Notes: a model not told the origin generated them from the letters alone. A DNA stretch of 31,896 nucleotides from Phocaeicola plebeius (GCA_004558305.1 SFDG01000018.1:1-31896); one strand, 5' to 3'. Shown: positions 15,157-24,018, counted from the first letter of the stretch. A program made the numbers and translations.

Positions 15157-16782
15157 ATGGAAAACAAGAACATACACTTACTGCTGGGCGACCAGGCCAT
15201 TGCCTTGGGTGCCCTCCACGCAGGAATTGCCGGTGTCTACGCATACCCCGGCACCCCCTCAACTGAGATTACTGAATTCATACAAGCTTCTCCCCTGGCC
15301 CGCGAACGCCGGTTGCACACCACCTGGTGTACCAACGAAAAGACGGCCATGGAGGCAGCATTGGGCGTATCGTACGTGGGCAAGCGGGCACTGGTCTGCA
15401 TGAAGCACGTGGGTATGAACGTATGTGCCGATGCCTTTGTCAATGCCGCAATGACCGGTGTCAATGGCGGCATCGTGGTCGTGGCGGCCGATGACCCCTC
15501 GATGCACTCGTCACAGAACGAACAGGATTCCCGCTTCTATGCGAAGTTCGCCATGGTGCCCATTCTGGAACCGTCGTCCCAACAGGAGGCCTACGACATG
15601 ATGGAGTTTGCCTACAGCCTGTCGGAAGAAGTGGGACTGCCGGTCCTGCTGCGCATCACGACACGCATGGCGCATTCTCGGGCCAACGTGGCTGTCAAGG
15701 CCGTAGGGGCCGAGGTGGCCTGTACGGGCAAGGCGTCCGTCCCGACCGACTGGGTACTGCTGCCGGGAAATGCCCGCCGCCGCTATCTGAAGGTCATTGA
15801 AACCCAGCCGGTCCTGATGGAACGGTCGGAACAGTCGCCCTATAACCGCTCCTCTTTCCCTGCCGGCGAAAGAAAGGCCGAAAAAGGAATCGTAGCCTGC
15901 GGCATCGGCTACAACTACGTGATGGAGAACTATCCCGACGGCTGTCCTTTCCCCCTGGTGAAGGTATCCCACTATCCCCTGCCCGTCGACACCCTGGTCC
16001 GTCTGGCCGATGCCTGCCGGGAGCTGTGGGTGGTAGAAGACGGACAACCTTTTGTCGAGGAGCAACTCAAAGGAACACTCCCCTCTGCCTACACCGTAAA
16101 AGGACGGCTGAGCGGTGACCTGACCCGTACCGGCGAGCTGACCCCCGATGCTGTCAGAAAAGCCTTCGGACTGCCTTGCGAGGAGGTGTTTGCACCGGCT
16201 GCCAACTTGGTGCCCCGTCCGCCGGCCCTCTGCAACGGCTGCGGCCACCGCGATGTGTACGATGCACTGAACCGCGTCATTGCCGACTATCCCGATGCCA
16301 AGGTATTCGGCGACATCGGCTGTTATACCCTGGGAGCCCTTCCTCCGTTCCGGGCCCTGAACAGCTGCGTGGACATGGGAGCCTCCATCACCATGGCCAA
16401 AGGGGCTGCCGATGCCGGCTGCTTCCCTGCGGTCGCTGTCATCGGAGACTCTACCTTCACCCATTCGGGCATGACCGGACTGCTGGATGCCGTCAACGAC
16501 CGGGCCAACATTACCGTCATCATTTCGGACAACCTGACGACAGCCATGACCGGCGGACAAGATTCTGCCGGCACCAACAAGTTCGAGGCCATCTGTCTGG
16601 GTCTGGGCGTGGCACCGGAGCATGTCCGTGTAGTGGTGCCCCTGCCCAAGAACATGGAAGAGATTACCCGTATCCTGCGCGAGGAAATCGAATACAACGG
16701 CGTATCGGTCATCATTCCTCGGCGCGAGTGCATGCAAACCCTGAACCGCAAGTTAAAACAGAAAAGAGCTGAAAAGAAATGA
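15157..16782 (+). CDS. iorA: Indolepyruvate:ferredoxin oxidoreductase alpha subunit, lacking the C-terminal ferredoxin domain
   Basis: A 541-residue thiamine-diphosphate enzyme subunit that, with IorB, reversibly converts arylpyruvates plus CoA to arylacetyl-CoA, CO2 and reduced ferredoxin. The N-terminus carries AYPGTPSTEITE (29-40), and the C-terminal TPP-binding half carries CNGCGHRDV (from C359) and GDSTFTHSG (from about 430). Many IorA proteins end in a two-[4Fe-4S] ferredoxin-like domain with CxxCxxCxxxCP repeats. Here the protein ends after RRECMQTLNRKL with no such cluster, so it is shorter than those of about 600-650 residues. Its stop overlaps the iorB start by 4 nt. Bacteroides IorA proteins of similar short length are known to me, so this is probably a lineage trait, not damage. 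Confidence 0.93.
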   Translation: MENKNIHLLLGDQAIALGALHAGIAGVYAYPGTPSTEITEFIQASPLARERRLHTTWCTNEKTAMEAALGVSYVGKRALVCMKHVGMNVCADAFVNAAMTGVNGGIVVVAADDPSMHSSQNEQDSRFYAKFAMVPILEPSSQQEAYDMMEFAYSLSEEVGLPVLLRITTRMAHSRANVAVKAVGAEVACTGKASVPTDWVLLPGNARRRYLKVIETQPVLMERSEQSPYNRSSFPAGERKAEKGIVACGIGYNYVMENYPDGCPFPLVKVSHYPLPVDTLVRLADACRELWVVEDGQPFVEEQLKGTLPSAYTVKGRLSGDLTRTGELTPDAVRKAFGLPCEEVFAPAANLVPRPPALCNGCGHRDVYDALNRVIADYPDAKVFGDIGCYTLGALPPFRALNSCVDMGASITMAKGAADAGCFPAVAVIGDSTFTHSGMTGLLDAVNDRANITVIISDNLTTAMTGGQDSAGTNKFEAICLGLGVAPEHVRVVVPLPKNMEEITRILREEIEYNGVSVIIPRRECMQTLNRKLKQKRAEKK

Positions 16783-17375
16783 AAACAGACATCATACTCT
16801 CGGGCGTAGGCGGACAAGGTATTCTGTCAATCGCCACCATCATCGGGGAAGCGGCTACCCGCATGGGACTGAACCTGAAACAAGCCGAAGTACACGGAAT
16901 GAGCCAGCGCGGCGGCGATGTGCAGTCGAACCTCCGCCTGAGCGACGCGCCCATCGCATCCGACCTGATTGCCCTGGGTACAGCCGACCTGATTCTCTCG
17001 CTCGAACCGATGGAAGCCCTACGCTACCTGCCTTATCTCTCGCGCGAAGGATGGATCATCACTTCCTCCGCTCCATTTGTCAATATCCCGAACTATCCGG
17101 ATGCGGAAGGCTTGATGGCGGAACTGAACGCTCTGCCTCACGTAGTGGCACTGGATGTGGAGAAGCTGGCCAAGGAGCACGGAATGCCCAAGTCGGCCAA
17201 TGTCATCCTGTTGGGTGCAGCGGCGGCCTTCCTGAAGGTGTTTGATGCCGCTACCTTGCGCGAAAGCGTGGAGCGGATCTTCGCCGCCAAGGGAGCAGCG
17301 GTGGTGGAGATGAACCAGCGTGCCTTCGACCTGGGTTACCAGTATGTGCAACAACTTCATGCCGACCGCCTATGA
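16779..17375 (+). CDS. iorB: Indolepyruvate:ferredoxin oxidoreductase beta subunit
   Basis: A 198-residue gamma-type subunit of 2-oxoacid:ferredoxin oxidoreductases. It shows the N-terminal GVGGQGIL motif, then EVHGMSQRGGDVQSNLR, the conserved block that closes the CoA/TPP site. It starts within the iorA stop codon (ATGA overlap) and ends in a second ATGA overlap with the aminotransferase gene, so the three genes are translationally coupled. Together with IorA it forms the cytoplasmic oxidoreductase for aryl 2-oxoacids. Confidence 0.94.
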   Translation: MKTDIILSGVGGQGILSIATIIGEAATRMGLNLKQAEVHGMSQRGGDVQSNLRLSDAPIASDLIALGTADLILSLEPMEALRYLPYLSREGWIITSSAPFVNIPNYPDAEGLMAELNALPHVVALDVEKLAKEHGMPKSANVILLGAAAAFLKVFDAATLRESVERIFAAKGAAVVEMNQRAFDLGYQYVQQLHADRL

Positions 17376-18694
17376 GCCGCGTATTCTCTGAAGAACTGGT
17401 GGCCCAGGTGGCCCGCGACATGAAAGTGGCCGACCTGTCCAATGCTACCATCGGCGATGTGCTCTTGGTAGCTTCCCGACTGGAGGAACTGACCGGTATT
17501 CCGTTCATCCGCATGGACCAGGGTTCCCCCGGTCTGCCGGCCAACCGCATCGGCATTGAGGCAGAGAAGGCAGCACTCGACAAGGGGTTGGGAGCACAAT
17601 ACCCGGCTGCCGCCGGCGTGCCCGAACTGAAGGAAGCTGCCTCCCGTTTCATCAAGGCGTTCATCGATATTGACATCTCCGCCCGGTCCTGTCTGCCTAC
17701 CACCGGCTCGGTCTGTGCGTCGTTCGGAGCCTTCATCGCTTGTACCCAGCGCATTCCCGGCAAGGACAAAATCCTGTTCATCGACCCTGGTTTCCCCATT
17801 CAGAAATCCCAGTTGCGCATCCTGGGTATTCGTTGGGAACTGTTCGATATTCACGACTATCGGGGAGCTGCCCTCCGGGAGAAACTGGAAAGTTTTCTCC
17901 GGAAAGGAGACATTGCTGCCATCGTCTACTCCAATCCCAACAATCCGGCCTGGATTTGCCTGGATGAGGACGAACTGAAAATCATCGGTGAACTGGCTAC
18001 CCGCTACGATGCCGTGGTGTTGGAAGACCAGGCCTATTTCTGCATGGATTTCCGCCATCCGTTGGGACATCCCTACCAGGCTCCCTTTGCACCGACGGTG
18101 GCCCGCTATACCGACAATTACATCCTGATGCTGTCGGCCTCGAAAATCTTCAGCTATGCGGGGCAGCGCATTGCCTTGGCGTGTGTGTCCGATACGTTGT
18201 TCGACCGTCAGTACCCGGCTTTTGCCGAACGCTATGAAAACACGGGGGTGTTCGGTCCCACGTTTATCGCTTCCATCATGTACATGATTACCTCCGGCTG
18301 TACGGCCACCACCCAGTACGGACTGGCCGAAATGCTGAACCGTTCCGTAGCAGGCGACATCAACTTTGTGGAAGACACGCGGGAATACGAACGCCGTGCC
18401 CATCGCATGAAAAAGATTTTCACTGACCATGGTTTTTCCATTGTCTATTCGCGCGATGTGAATGAGGAGGTGGGCGACGGATTTTTCTTCACCCTCGGCT
18501 ATCCGGGCATGAGCGGCGGGGAATTGCTGAAGGAACTGATGTATTACGGGGTGAGCAGCATTTCCTTGTCCACTACGGGCAGTGACCAGCCCGGTGTACG
18601 TGCCTGTACTTCGCGTATGCGGGAAGAATTGTATCCGGTGCTGGAAGAACGAATGAAAGCGTTCGAGGAGGACCATAAAGATGAAAAAAAATGA
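17372..18694 (+). CDS. PLP-dependent aminotransferase class I/II, probably aromatic
   Basis: A 440-residue fold-type I aminotransferase. Motifs are GLGAQYPAAAGVPELKEA in the N-terminal substrate/PLP loop, YSNPNNPAW, LEDQAYFCMDF (PLP-binding Asp) and LSASKIFSYAGQRIA, where K258 is the expected Schiff-base lysine. C-terminal GSDQPGVRACTSR carries the carboxylate-binding arginine. No signal peptide. Its 4-nt overlap with iorB indicates that the arylpyruvates used by IorAB are its products or substrates, so aromatic amino acids are the likely partners. The amino donor may be glutamine or glutamate. The C-terminus ends in a lysine-rich tail. Specificity is inferred from context only. Confidence 0.88.
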   Translation: MSRVFSEELVAQVARDMKVADLSNATIGDVLLVASRLEELTGIPFIRMDQGSPGLPANRIGIEAEKAALDKGLGAQYPAAAGVPELKEAASRFIKAFIDIDISARSCLPTTGSVCASFGAFIACTQRIPGKDKILFIDPGFPIQKSQLRILGIRWELFDIHDYRGAALREKLESFLRKGDIAAIVYSNPNNPAWICLDEDELKIIGELATRYDAVVLEDQAYFCMDFRHPLGHPYQAPFAPTVARYTDNYILMLSASKIFSYAGQRIALACVSDTLFDRQYPAFAERYENTGVFGPTFIASIMYMITSGCTATTQYGLAEMLNRSVAGDINFVEDTREYERRAHRMKKIFTDHGFSIVYSRDVNEEVGDGFFFTLGYPGMSGGELLKELMYYGVSSISLSTTGSDQPGVRACTSRMREELYPVLEERMKAFEEDHKDEKK

Positions 18695-18769
18695 AGAATG
18701 AGGAAGGAAGAATATAAAACGAAAAACAAGAAACGAGAAACGAAGAATCTATCATTTAATGACTAATCT

Positions 18770-20071
18770 ATGATTTGGAACACCAACAAAGAATGTATGC
18801 CACGCGAACAGATGCGTGATCTGCAAGGAAAACGGTTGCAGAAACTGGTAAGCTATGTCTACCACAATGTACCGTTCTATCGCAACAAGATGCAGGAAAT
18901 GGATCTATCTCCCGATGACATCCGCAGCATCGATGATATCGTGAAACTGCCTTTTACTACCAAGCAGGATTTGCGCGACAACTATCCGTATGGATTGCAG
19001 GCCGCTCCGGCCTCAGAGATTGTACGTGTGCATGCCTCCTCCGGCACTACAGGCAATCCGACCATCGTCGGCTATACGCGCCGCGACCTGGCCATCTGGT
19101 CAGAAGTCATGTCCCGCTGTCTGTCTGCCTTTGGCGTAACGCGCAATGACACCTTTTCCGTCAGCTACGGCTACGGACTGTTCACCGGCGGTCTGGGAGC
19201 GCACTATGGTGTGGAGAACCTGGGAGCGACTGTTATTCCGGCATCTACCGGCAATACAGAGAAACACCTGCGCCTCATCCGCGACCTGAACATTACGGGC
19301 ATTGCCTGCACCCCATCGTATGCCCTCTACCTGGCAGAAGTCATCGAGCGGATGGGACTGAGCAAGGACGACCTGCACCTCCACATCGGCGCCTTCGGGG
19401 CTGAACCCTGGACAGAAAACATGCGTCAGGAAATCCAGCAGCGTCTGGGACTGAAAGGCTACAACATCTACGGACTGAGTGAAATCATGGGACCGGGTGT
19501 GTCCTACGAATGCGAAGAACAGCACGGGTCGCACATCAATGAGGATCATTTCTATCCCGAAATCATCGACCCCGATACCCTGGAGGTACTGCCCCACGGA
19601 CAGACAGGCGAATTGGTCTTCACCACTCTGACCAAGGAAGGAATGCCCCTGCTGCGCTACCGCACCAAGGACCTCTGCTCGCTCATGGAAGGGACTTGTC
19701 CCTGCGGACGGACCAACATACGCATGACCCCCATTATGGGACGCAGCGACGACATGCTCATCATCCGAGGCATCAATGTCTTCCCCTCGCAGGTGGAAAG
19801 CGTCATCCTCGAAATGAAAGAATTCGAGCCGCAGTACCTGCTGGTGGTGGACCGCAAGAACAACCTCGACACCCTGGAAGTACAGGTGGAAGTTCGCCGC
19901 GACTTCTTCAGCGACGACATCGGCGCCATGCTGGGCCTGAAGAAGAAACTCTCGGACAAGCTGAAGAGCGTGCTCTCCATCAATGCCGACGTGAAGCTGG
20001 TGGAACCGAACAGCATCCAGCGCAGCGAAGGAAAGTCCAAGCGCGTCATCGACAAACGAAAACTGGTATAA
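18770..20071 (+). CDS. Phenylacetate--CoA ligase family (PaaK-like, aryl-acetate activating)
   Basis: A 433-residue AMP-forming ligase. The P-loop is ASSGTTGNPTIVGYT (SSGTTGNPT at 90-98). Later come the adenine-binding YGLSEIMGPGV, the hinge region with LLRYRTKDLC, CPCGRTNIRMTPIMGRSDDMLIIRGINVFPSQVE, and a C-terminal catalytic segment RSEGKSKRVIDKR. These are standard PaaK features. The enzyme links phenylacetate or indoleacetate to CoA with ATP, or could run in reverse to yield ATP from arylacetyl-CoA. It is separated from the aminotransferase gene by 75 nt of purine-rich DNA, and followed 25 nt later by the ACT-domain gene. In this context it connects free arylacetates to IorAB. Confidence 0.93.
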   Translation: MIWNTNKECMPREQMRDLQGKRLQKLVSYVYHNVPFYRNKMQEMDLSPDDIRSIDDIVKLPFTTKQDLRDNYPYGLQAAPASEIVRVHASSGTTGNPTIVGYTRRDLAIWSEVMSRCLSAFGVTRNDTFSVSYGYGLFTGGLGAHYGVENLGATVIPASTGNTEKHLRLIRDLNITGIACTPSYALYLAEVIERMGLSKDDLHLHIGAFGAEPWTENMRQEIQQRLGLKGYNIYGLSEIMGPGVSYECEEQHGSHINEDHFYPEIIDPDTLEVLPHGQTGELVFTTLTKEGMPLLRYRTKDLCSLMEGTCPCGRTNIRMTPIMGRSDDMLIIRGINVFPSQVESVILEMKEFEPQYLLVVDRKNNLDTLEVQVEVRRDFFSDDIGAMLGLKKKLSDKLKSVLSINADVKLVEPNSIQRSEGKSKRVIDKRKLV

Positions 20072-20096
20072 CTTCATTTAAAACAAGAAAAGCGAT

Positions 20097-20513
20097 ATGA
20101 CACTGAAACAATTATCCGTCTTTCTGGAAAACAAGACCGGAAGAATCAATGAAGTGGTCCGCACCTTAGGACAAAACGGCATCAACATGCATGCCTTCAG
20201 TATGGCCGAAACCGCCGACTTCGGTATTCTGCGCCTCATCGTTTCCGATGTGGAACGCGCCGTCGAAGTACTGCGTGCCCGCGATTTTGCCGTCATGTCT
20301 ACCGATGTGCTTTGCCTGAGCTGTGACAATACGCCCGGCTCGCTGGCGACCATCCTGGAATACCTCGCCGAAGAAAAGATTTTCATCGAGTACATGTACG
20401 CATTTGCCCAGGCCGACTCGGCCCATGTAGTCATCAAGCCCAACGACCTGCCCCGCTGCCTGGACATCCTCCAGCAGAAAAAGTGCACCCTGCTGACGAA
20501 AGATACGCTCTGA
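20097..20513 (+). CDS. Tandem ACT-domain protein, likely amino acid sensor
   Basis: A 138-residue protein made of two ACT repeats: residues about 1-65 (TLKQLSVFLENKTGRINEVVRTLGQNGINMHAFSM) and about 70-135 (LCLSCDNTPGSLATILEYLAEEKIFIEYMYAF). No catalytic domain is attached. Stand-alone ACT proteins next to PaaK and IorAB genes are a recurring pattern in anaerobes and are thought to bind amino acids and regulate the pathway. It is the last gene of the block; a hairpin follows at 20541. Confidence 0.9.
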   Translation: MTLKQLSVFLENKTGRINEVVRTLGQNGINMHAFSMAETADFGILRLIVSDVERAVEVLRARDFAVMSTDVLCLSCDNTPGSLATILEYLAEEKIFIEYMYAFAQADSAHVVIKPNDLPRCLDILQQKKCTLLTKDTL

Positions 20514-20540
20514 CGAGACGCGAGTGACAACGGAAGAATA

Positions 20541-20567
20541 CGCTTTATGCCTTCAACAGGCAAAGCG
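20541..20567 (+). terminator. Bulged hairpin after the ACT-domain gene
   Basis: CGCTTT-at-GCCT pairs with AGGCAAAGCG around a loop TCAAC, leaving a two-base bulge on the left. ATATTCTTTC follows, only loosely T-rich. It lies 28 nt after the stop codon, so it probably ends the aromatic operon. Confidence 0.45.
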
Positions 20568-20621
20568 ATATTCTTTCATCCGATATCGAAAAAGTTGCCA
20601 TTGATGCGCACTTTTCCCTAA

Positions 20622-20656
20622 AAAATAGGAGGAGTTTACTATTTTCCTCCTATTTT
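20622..20656 (+). terminator. 12-bp perfect hairpin between operons
   Basis: AAAATAGGAGGA (20622-20633) is the exact reverse complement of TCCTCCTATTTT (20645-20656), with an 11-nt loop. The right arm supplies a terminal TATTTT. It is symmetrical enough to work in either direction as a terminator. It lies 36 nt upstream of the GH89 promoter box, so an operator role is an alternative. Confidence 0.5.
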
Positions 20657-20691
20657 GCACCATATTCCACCTCGTTCCGTGACATTTTACC

Positions 20692-20699
20692 TATTTTTG
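20692..20699 (+). promoter_or_regulatory. -7 promoter box for GH89-acyltransferase operon
   Basis: TATTTTTG matches TAnnTTTG, 23 nt before ATG 20723. The -33 box is not evident. Confidence 0.5.
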
Positions 20700-20722
20700 C
20701 GTCAAACGAAATAGAAAAACAC

Positions 20723-22951
20723 ATGAAAGCAGTAAGACTAATTCTAATGACGCTGATGGTGCTTGCCGGTTCATTCGCAACAGCCGGACCCATCGAAGGG
20801 ATGCTGGAACGCATTGATAAAGGTGCCTCCAAAAAGTTCATTACCGAACTGCGGAAAAGCGACACCGACTTCTTTGAACTGGACCAACGGGGCAGCAAAG
20901 TGGTGGTACGCGGCAATACCTATATTAATATAGCGTGCGGCATCAACTGGTACCTCAAGTATCATGCTGGCATCCATCTTTCCTGGAACGGCATGACGGC
21001 GAAGCTGCCTGCAGTTCTTCCGCCTGTCACGAAGAAAGAACGCCGCGAGACAGACCTCTCCCTGCGCTACGATTTCAACTATTGTACATTCTCCTACAGC
21101 ATGGCCTTCTGGGACTGGGCCCGCTGGGAAAAAGAGATCGACTGGATGGCCCTTCACGGCGTCAACCTGCCGCTGGCTGCCGTGGGCGAAGAATGTGTAT
21201 GGCGCAATATGCTCCTGAAACTGGGCTACACCTCTGAAGAAATCAACCGCTTCATTGCCGGACCGGCATTCCTGGCCTGGTGGGAAATGAACAACCTCGA
21301 AGGATGGGGAGGCCCGAACCCCGACAGCTGGTATGTCCAGCAGGAAGTCTTGCAGAAAAAGATCTTGAAACGCATGAAGGAATACGGCATCGAACCGATC
21401 TTCCCCGGCTATTCGGGGATGGTGCCGAGCAATGCCAAGGAGAAACTGGGTCTGAATGTCACCGATCCGGAAATCTGGAACGGATACCTGCGTCCGGCTT
21501 TCCTGCAACCCACGGATGCCCGTTACCAGGAAATCGCCGCCCTGTACTATCAGGAGCGCGAAGCCCTCTTCGGCAAGGCCAACTACTATTCCATGGACCC
21601 CTTCCACGAAAGCAAGGCTGGTGATGAAACGGACTTCAACGGGGCCGGACAGGCCGTACTGAAGGCCATGAAGAAAGCCAATCCCCATGCGGTATGGGTG
21701 ATTCAGGGATGGACGGAGAACCCTCGTCAGGCCATGATCCAAAACATCCCGACCGGCGACCTCCTGATTCTCGACCTCTTCAGCGAATGCCGTCCCATGT
21801 GGGGAATCCCTTCCATCTGGAAACGGGAGAAAGGCTATGAACAGCACGAATGGCTGTTCTGCCTGCTGCAGAACTTCGGCGGCAATGTGGGACTGCACGG
21901 ACGCATGGACCAGCTGCTGAACAACTTCTACCTGACGAAGAACAATCCGTTGGCTGCCCGTCTGAAAGGCATCGGCTTCTCCATGGAAGGCAGCGAGAAC
22001 AATCCCGTCATGTTCGAACTGATGAGCGAACTTCCCTGGCGGCCCGAGAAGTTCACCAAGGAGACCTGGATCAAGGAGTATCTCACGGCCCGCTACGGAC
22101 AGTACGACGAGAACATTGCCGAGGCCTGGGACATCCTCATCCATGGCATCTACAACTGCCCGGCCGGCAACAACCAGCAGGGACCTCACGAGTCCATCTT
22201 CTGTGGCCGTCCTTCCATGGACAACTTCCAGGCATCCAGCTGGTCGAAGATGCAGAACTACTACGACCCGCACTCTACTGCAGAGGCAGCCCGCTGCATG
22301 GCGAAGGCGGCCGACCGTTTCCGGGGGAACAACAACTATGAATACGACCTGGTGGACATCACCCGTCAGGCGGTGGCCGACCGCGGCCGCATGGTGTACA
22401 ACTATACGATTGCCGACTTCAAGAACTTCGACCGCCGGGCGTTCGACCGGCACAGCCGGCAGTTCCTCGACCTGCTGCTGATGCAGGACGAGCTGCTGGG
22501 CAGCCGTAGCGAGTTCCGCGTGGGACGCTGGACCAGCGAGGCCCGCCAGCTGGGCAACACTCCCGAAGAAAAAGACCTCTACGAATGGAATGCCCGCGTA
22601 CAGATTACGACCTGGGGCAACCGCACCTGTGCCGACCGGGGCCTGCGCGACTATGCCCACAAGGAATGGAACGGACTGCTGAAGGACTTCTACTACCAAC
22701 GCTGGAGCACGTGGTGGAACCTGCTGCAGAAGGAGCTGGAGGACATGAGCCACGAACAGCCCATCCATCCGGGACTGGCCAGCACCATGGACGAGCTGAG
22801 CGCCAAGCGCAAGCAGCCGGTCACCGTGGACTGGTATGCCATCGAGGAACCGTGGACCGTAGACCATACCCCCTACTCGGCTGCACCGGAAGGCGACTGC
22901 ATCGACCTTTCCCGCAAAGCCCTTCACCTCATTGAAACGACAAGACCATGA
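20723..22951 (+). CDS. Alpha-N-acetylglucosaminidase, GH89 (NAGLU-like), secreted
   Basis: A 742-residue exo-glycosidase with a cleavable signal peptide (about residues 1-21, ending FATA). It matches human NAGLU and bacterial GH89 enzymes: an N-terminal small domain, then YDFNYCTFSYSMAFWDWARWEKEIDWMALHGVNLPLA, GWGGPNPDSW, the DPFHE segment with probable acid/base E296, and FSMEGSENNPV with probable nucleophile E422. These correspond to the two catalytic glutamates of NAGLU. The length is normal and no lesion is seen. It removes terminal alpha-linked GlcNAc, as in heparan sulfate fragments or GlcNAc-alpha-1,4-Gal caps of gastric mucin. Its stop overlaps by 4 nt the start of an HGSNAT-like gene, strengthening a link with glucosamine-ended glycans. 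Confidence 0.95.
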   Translation: MKAVRLILMTLMVLAGSFATAGPIEGMLERIDKGASKKFITELRKSDTDFFELDQRGSKVVVRGNTYINIACGINWYLKYHAGIHLSWNGMTAKLPAVLPPVTKKERRETDLSLRYDFNYCTFSYSMAFWDWARWEKEIDWMALHGVNLPLAAVGEECVWRNMLLKLGYTSEEINRFIAGPAFLAWWEMNNLEGWGGPNPDSWYVQQEVLQKKILKRMKEYGIEPIFPGYSGMVPSNAKEKLGLNVTDPEIWNGYLRPAFLQPTDARYQEIAALYYQEREALFGKANYYSMDPFHESKAGDETDFNGAGQAVLKAMKKANPHAVWVIQGWTENPRQAMIQNIPTGDLLILDLFSECRPMWGIPSIWKREKGYEQHEWLFCLLQNFGGNVGLHGRMDQLLNNFYLTKNNPLAARLKGIGFSMEGSENNPVMFELMSELPWRPEKFTKETWIKEYLTARYGQYDENIAEAWDILIHGIYNCPAGNNQQGPHESIFCGRPSMDNFQASSWSKMQNYYDPHSTAEAARCMAKAADRFRGNNNYEYDLVDITRQAVADRGRMVYNYTIADFKNFDRRAFDRHSRQFLDLLLMQDELLGSRSEFRVGRWTSEARQLGNTPEEKDLYEWNARVQITTWGNRTCADRGLRDYAHKEWNGLLKDFYYQRWSTWWNLLQKELEDMSHEQPIHPGLASTMDELSAKRKQPVTVDWYAIEEPWTVDHTPYSAAPEGDCIDLSRKALHLIETTRP

Positions 22952-24018
22952 AACGGTTGCTATCACTCGATATTCTGCGAGGCATCACCGTGGCAGGAAT
23001 GATCCTGGTCAACAACGGAGGAGGACCTCACACCTTCGCCCAGCTGCGCCATTGCGCCTGGAACGGGATGACGGCTTGCGACCTGATTTTCCCCTTCTTC
23101 CTCTTCATGGTGGGTATCTCTACCTACCTTTCGTTGAGCAAGGCAGTTTTCCGTCCTTCGGGAACGCTGGTCCGGAAAATCCTCAAGCGCACGCTGCTCA
23201 TCGCCGCAGTAGGATGGGGCATCCACTGGTTCGCCGCCATTTGTAGCGGTGACTTCCTGCCGTTCGACCATCTGCGCATCCCGGGCGTACTGCCCCGCAT
23301 TGCCCTTTGCTACGGACTGGTGTCGCTCATGGCCATCACCCTTCCGCACAAGTGGCTGCCCTGGATAGCCGGCATCTTGCTGGTGGTATATGCCGGCCTG
23401 CTCGACCTGGGCAACGGCTACCGGCAGGACACGACCAACCTCATCGCCGTCATCGACCGGGCCGTGCTGGGGGAAGCCCACCTGTACCACAAGAGTCCGG
23501 TGGATCCGGAAGGACTGCTCAGCACACTGGCTGCCGTGTCCCATACCCTCATCGGGTTCTGCTGCGGCCGCATCATCTTGACCACCTCCGACAAGAAAGA
23601 CAAGGTGCTGCGCCTGTTCGTCACCGGCTTCCTGCTGCTGGCCGTCGGCTACCTGCTGACAGATGCCTGGCCGCTCAACAAACGGATCTGGTCGCCCACC
23701 TTCGTACTGGTGTCGTGCGGCACGGGTACCCTGCTTTTGGCCACCCTGATGTTTATCATCGATGTCCAGGGGCAGCGAGGCCGCTGGCAGACGTTCTTCC
23801 ACGTTTTCGGTGTCAACCCGCTGTTCCTCTATGTGGTCAGCGAACTGGCCGCCATCGTGCTGGACAGCCTGCAGGCGAAAGCTCCCATTTACCAGGCACT
23901 GGAGGCCGTGACGGTCAATCCCTACTTGGCATCGCTGGCCTATGCCGTCCTGTTTGTAGGAGTCATGGGGGCCTTAGGCTACCCGCTTTACAAGAAGAAG
24001 ATTTATATAAAACTTTAG
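22948..24018 (+). CDS. HGSNAT-like membrane acyltransferase (DUF5009/COG4299 type)
   Basis: A 356-residue protein with about nine or ten predicted membrane segments. The N-terminal part RLLSLDILRGITVAGMILVNNGGG and RHCAWNGMTACDLIFPFFLFMVG lines up with human heparan-alpha-glucosaminide N-acetyltransferase. This includes the histidine (H35 here) equivalent to the proposed active-site histidine of the human enzyme. HGSNAT passes acetyl groups across a membrane from acetyl-CoA to the free amino group of terminal alpha-glucosamine, creating the substrate for NAGLU. Its overlap with a GH89/NAGLU gene (ATGA) suggests the same two-step logic across the bacterial inner membrane. Bacterial members are poorly characterised, so other acyl acceptors are possible. 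Confidence 0.85.
   Translation: MKRLLSLDILRGITVAGMILVNNGGGPHTFAQLRHCAWNGMTACDLIFPFFLFMVGISTYLSLSKAVFRPSGTLVRKILKRTLLIAAVGWGIHWFAAICSGDFLPFDHLRIPGVLPRIALCYGLVSLMAITLPHKWLPWIAGILLVVYAGLLDLGNGYRQDTTNLIAVIDRAVLGEAHLYHKSPVDPEGLLSTLAAVSHTLIGFCCGRIILTTSDKKDKVLRLFVTGFLLLAVGYLLTDAWPLNKRIWSPTFVLVSCGTGTLLLATLMFIIDVQGQRGRWQTFFHVFGVNPLFLYVVSELAAIVLDSLQAKAPIYQALEAVTVNPYLASLAYAVLFVGVMGALGYPLYKKKIYIKL

Noticed and set aside
18695..18769. Purine-rich repeats (GAAAAACAAGAAACGAGAAACG) between the aminotransferase and PaaK-like genes as a possible regulatory element.
   Set aside because: Simple A/G-rich sequence of a kind common between Bacteroides genes, without symmetry, promoter box or hairpin.
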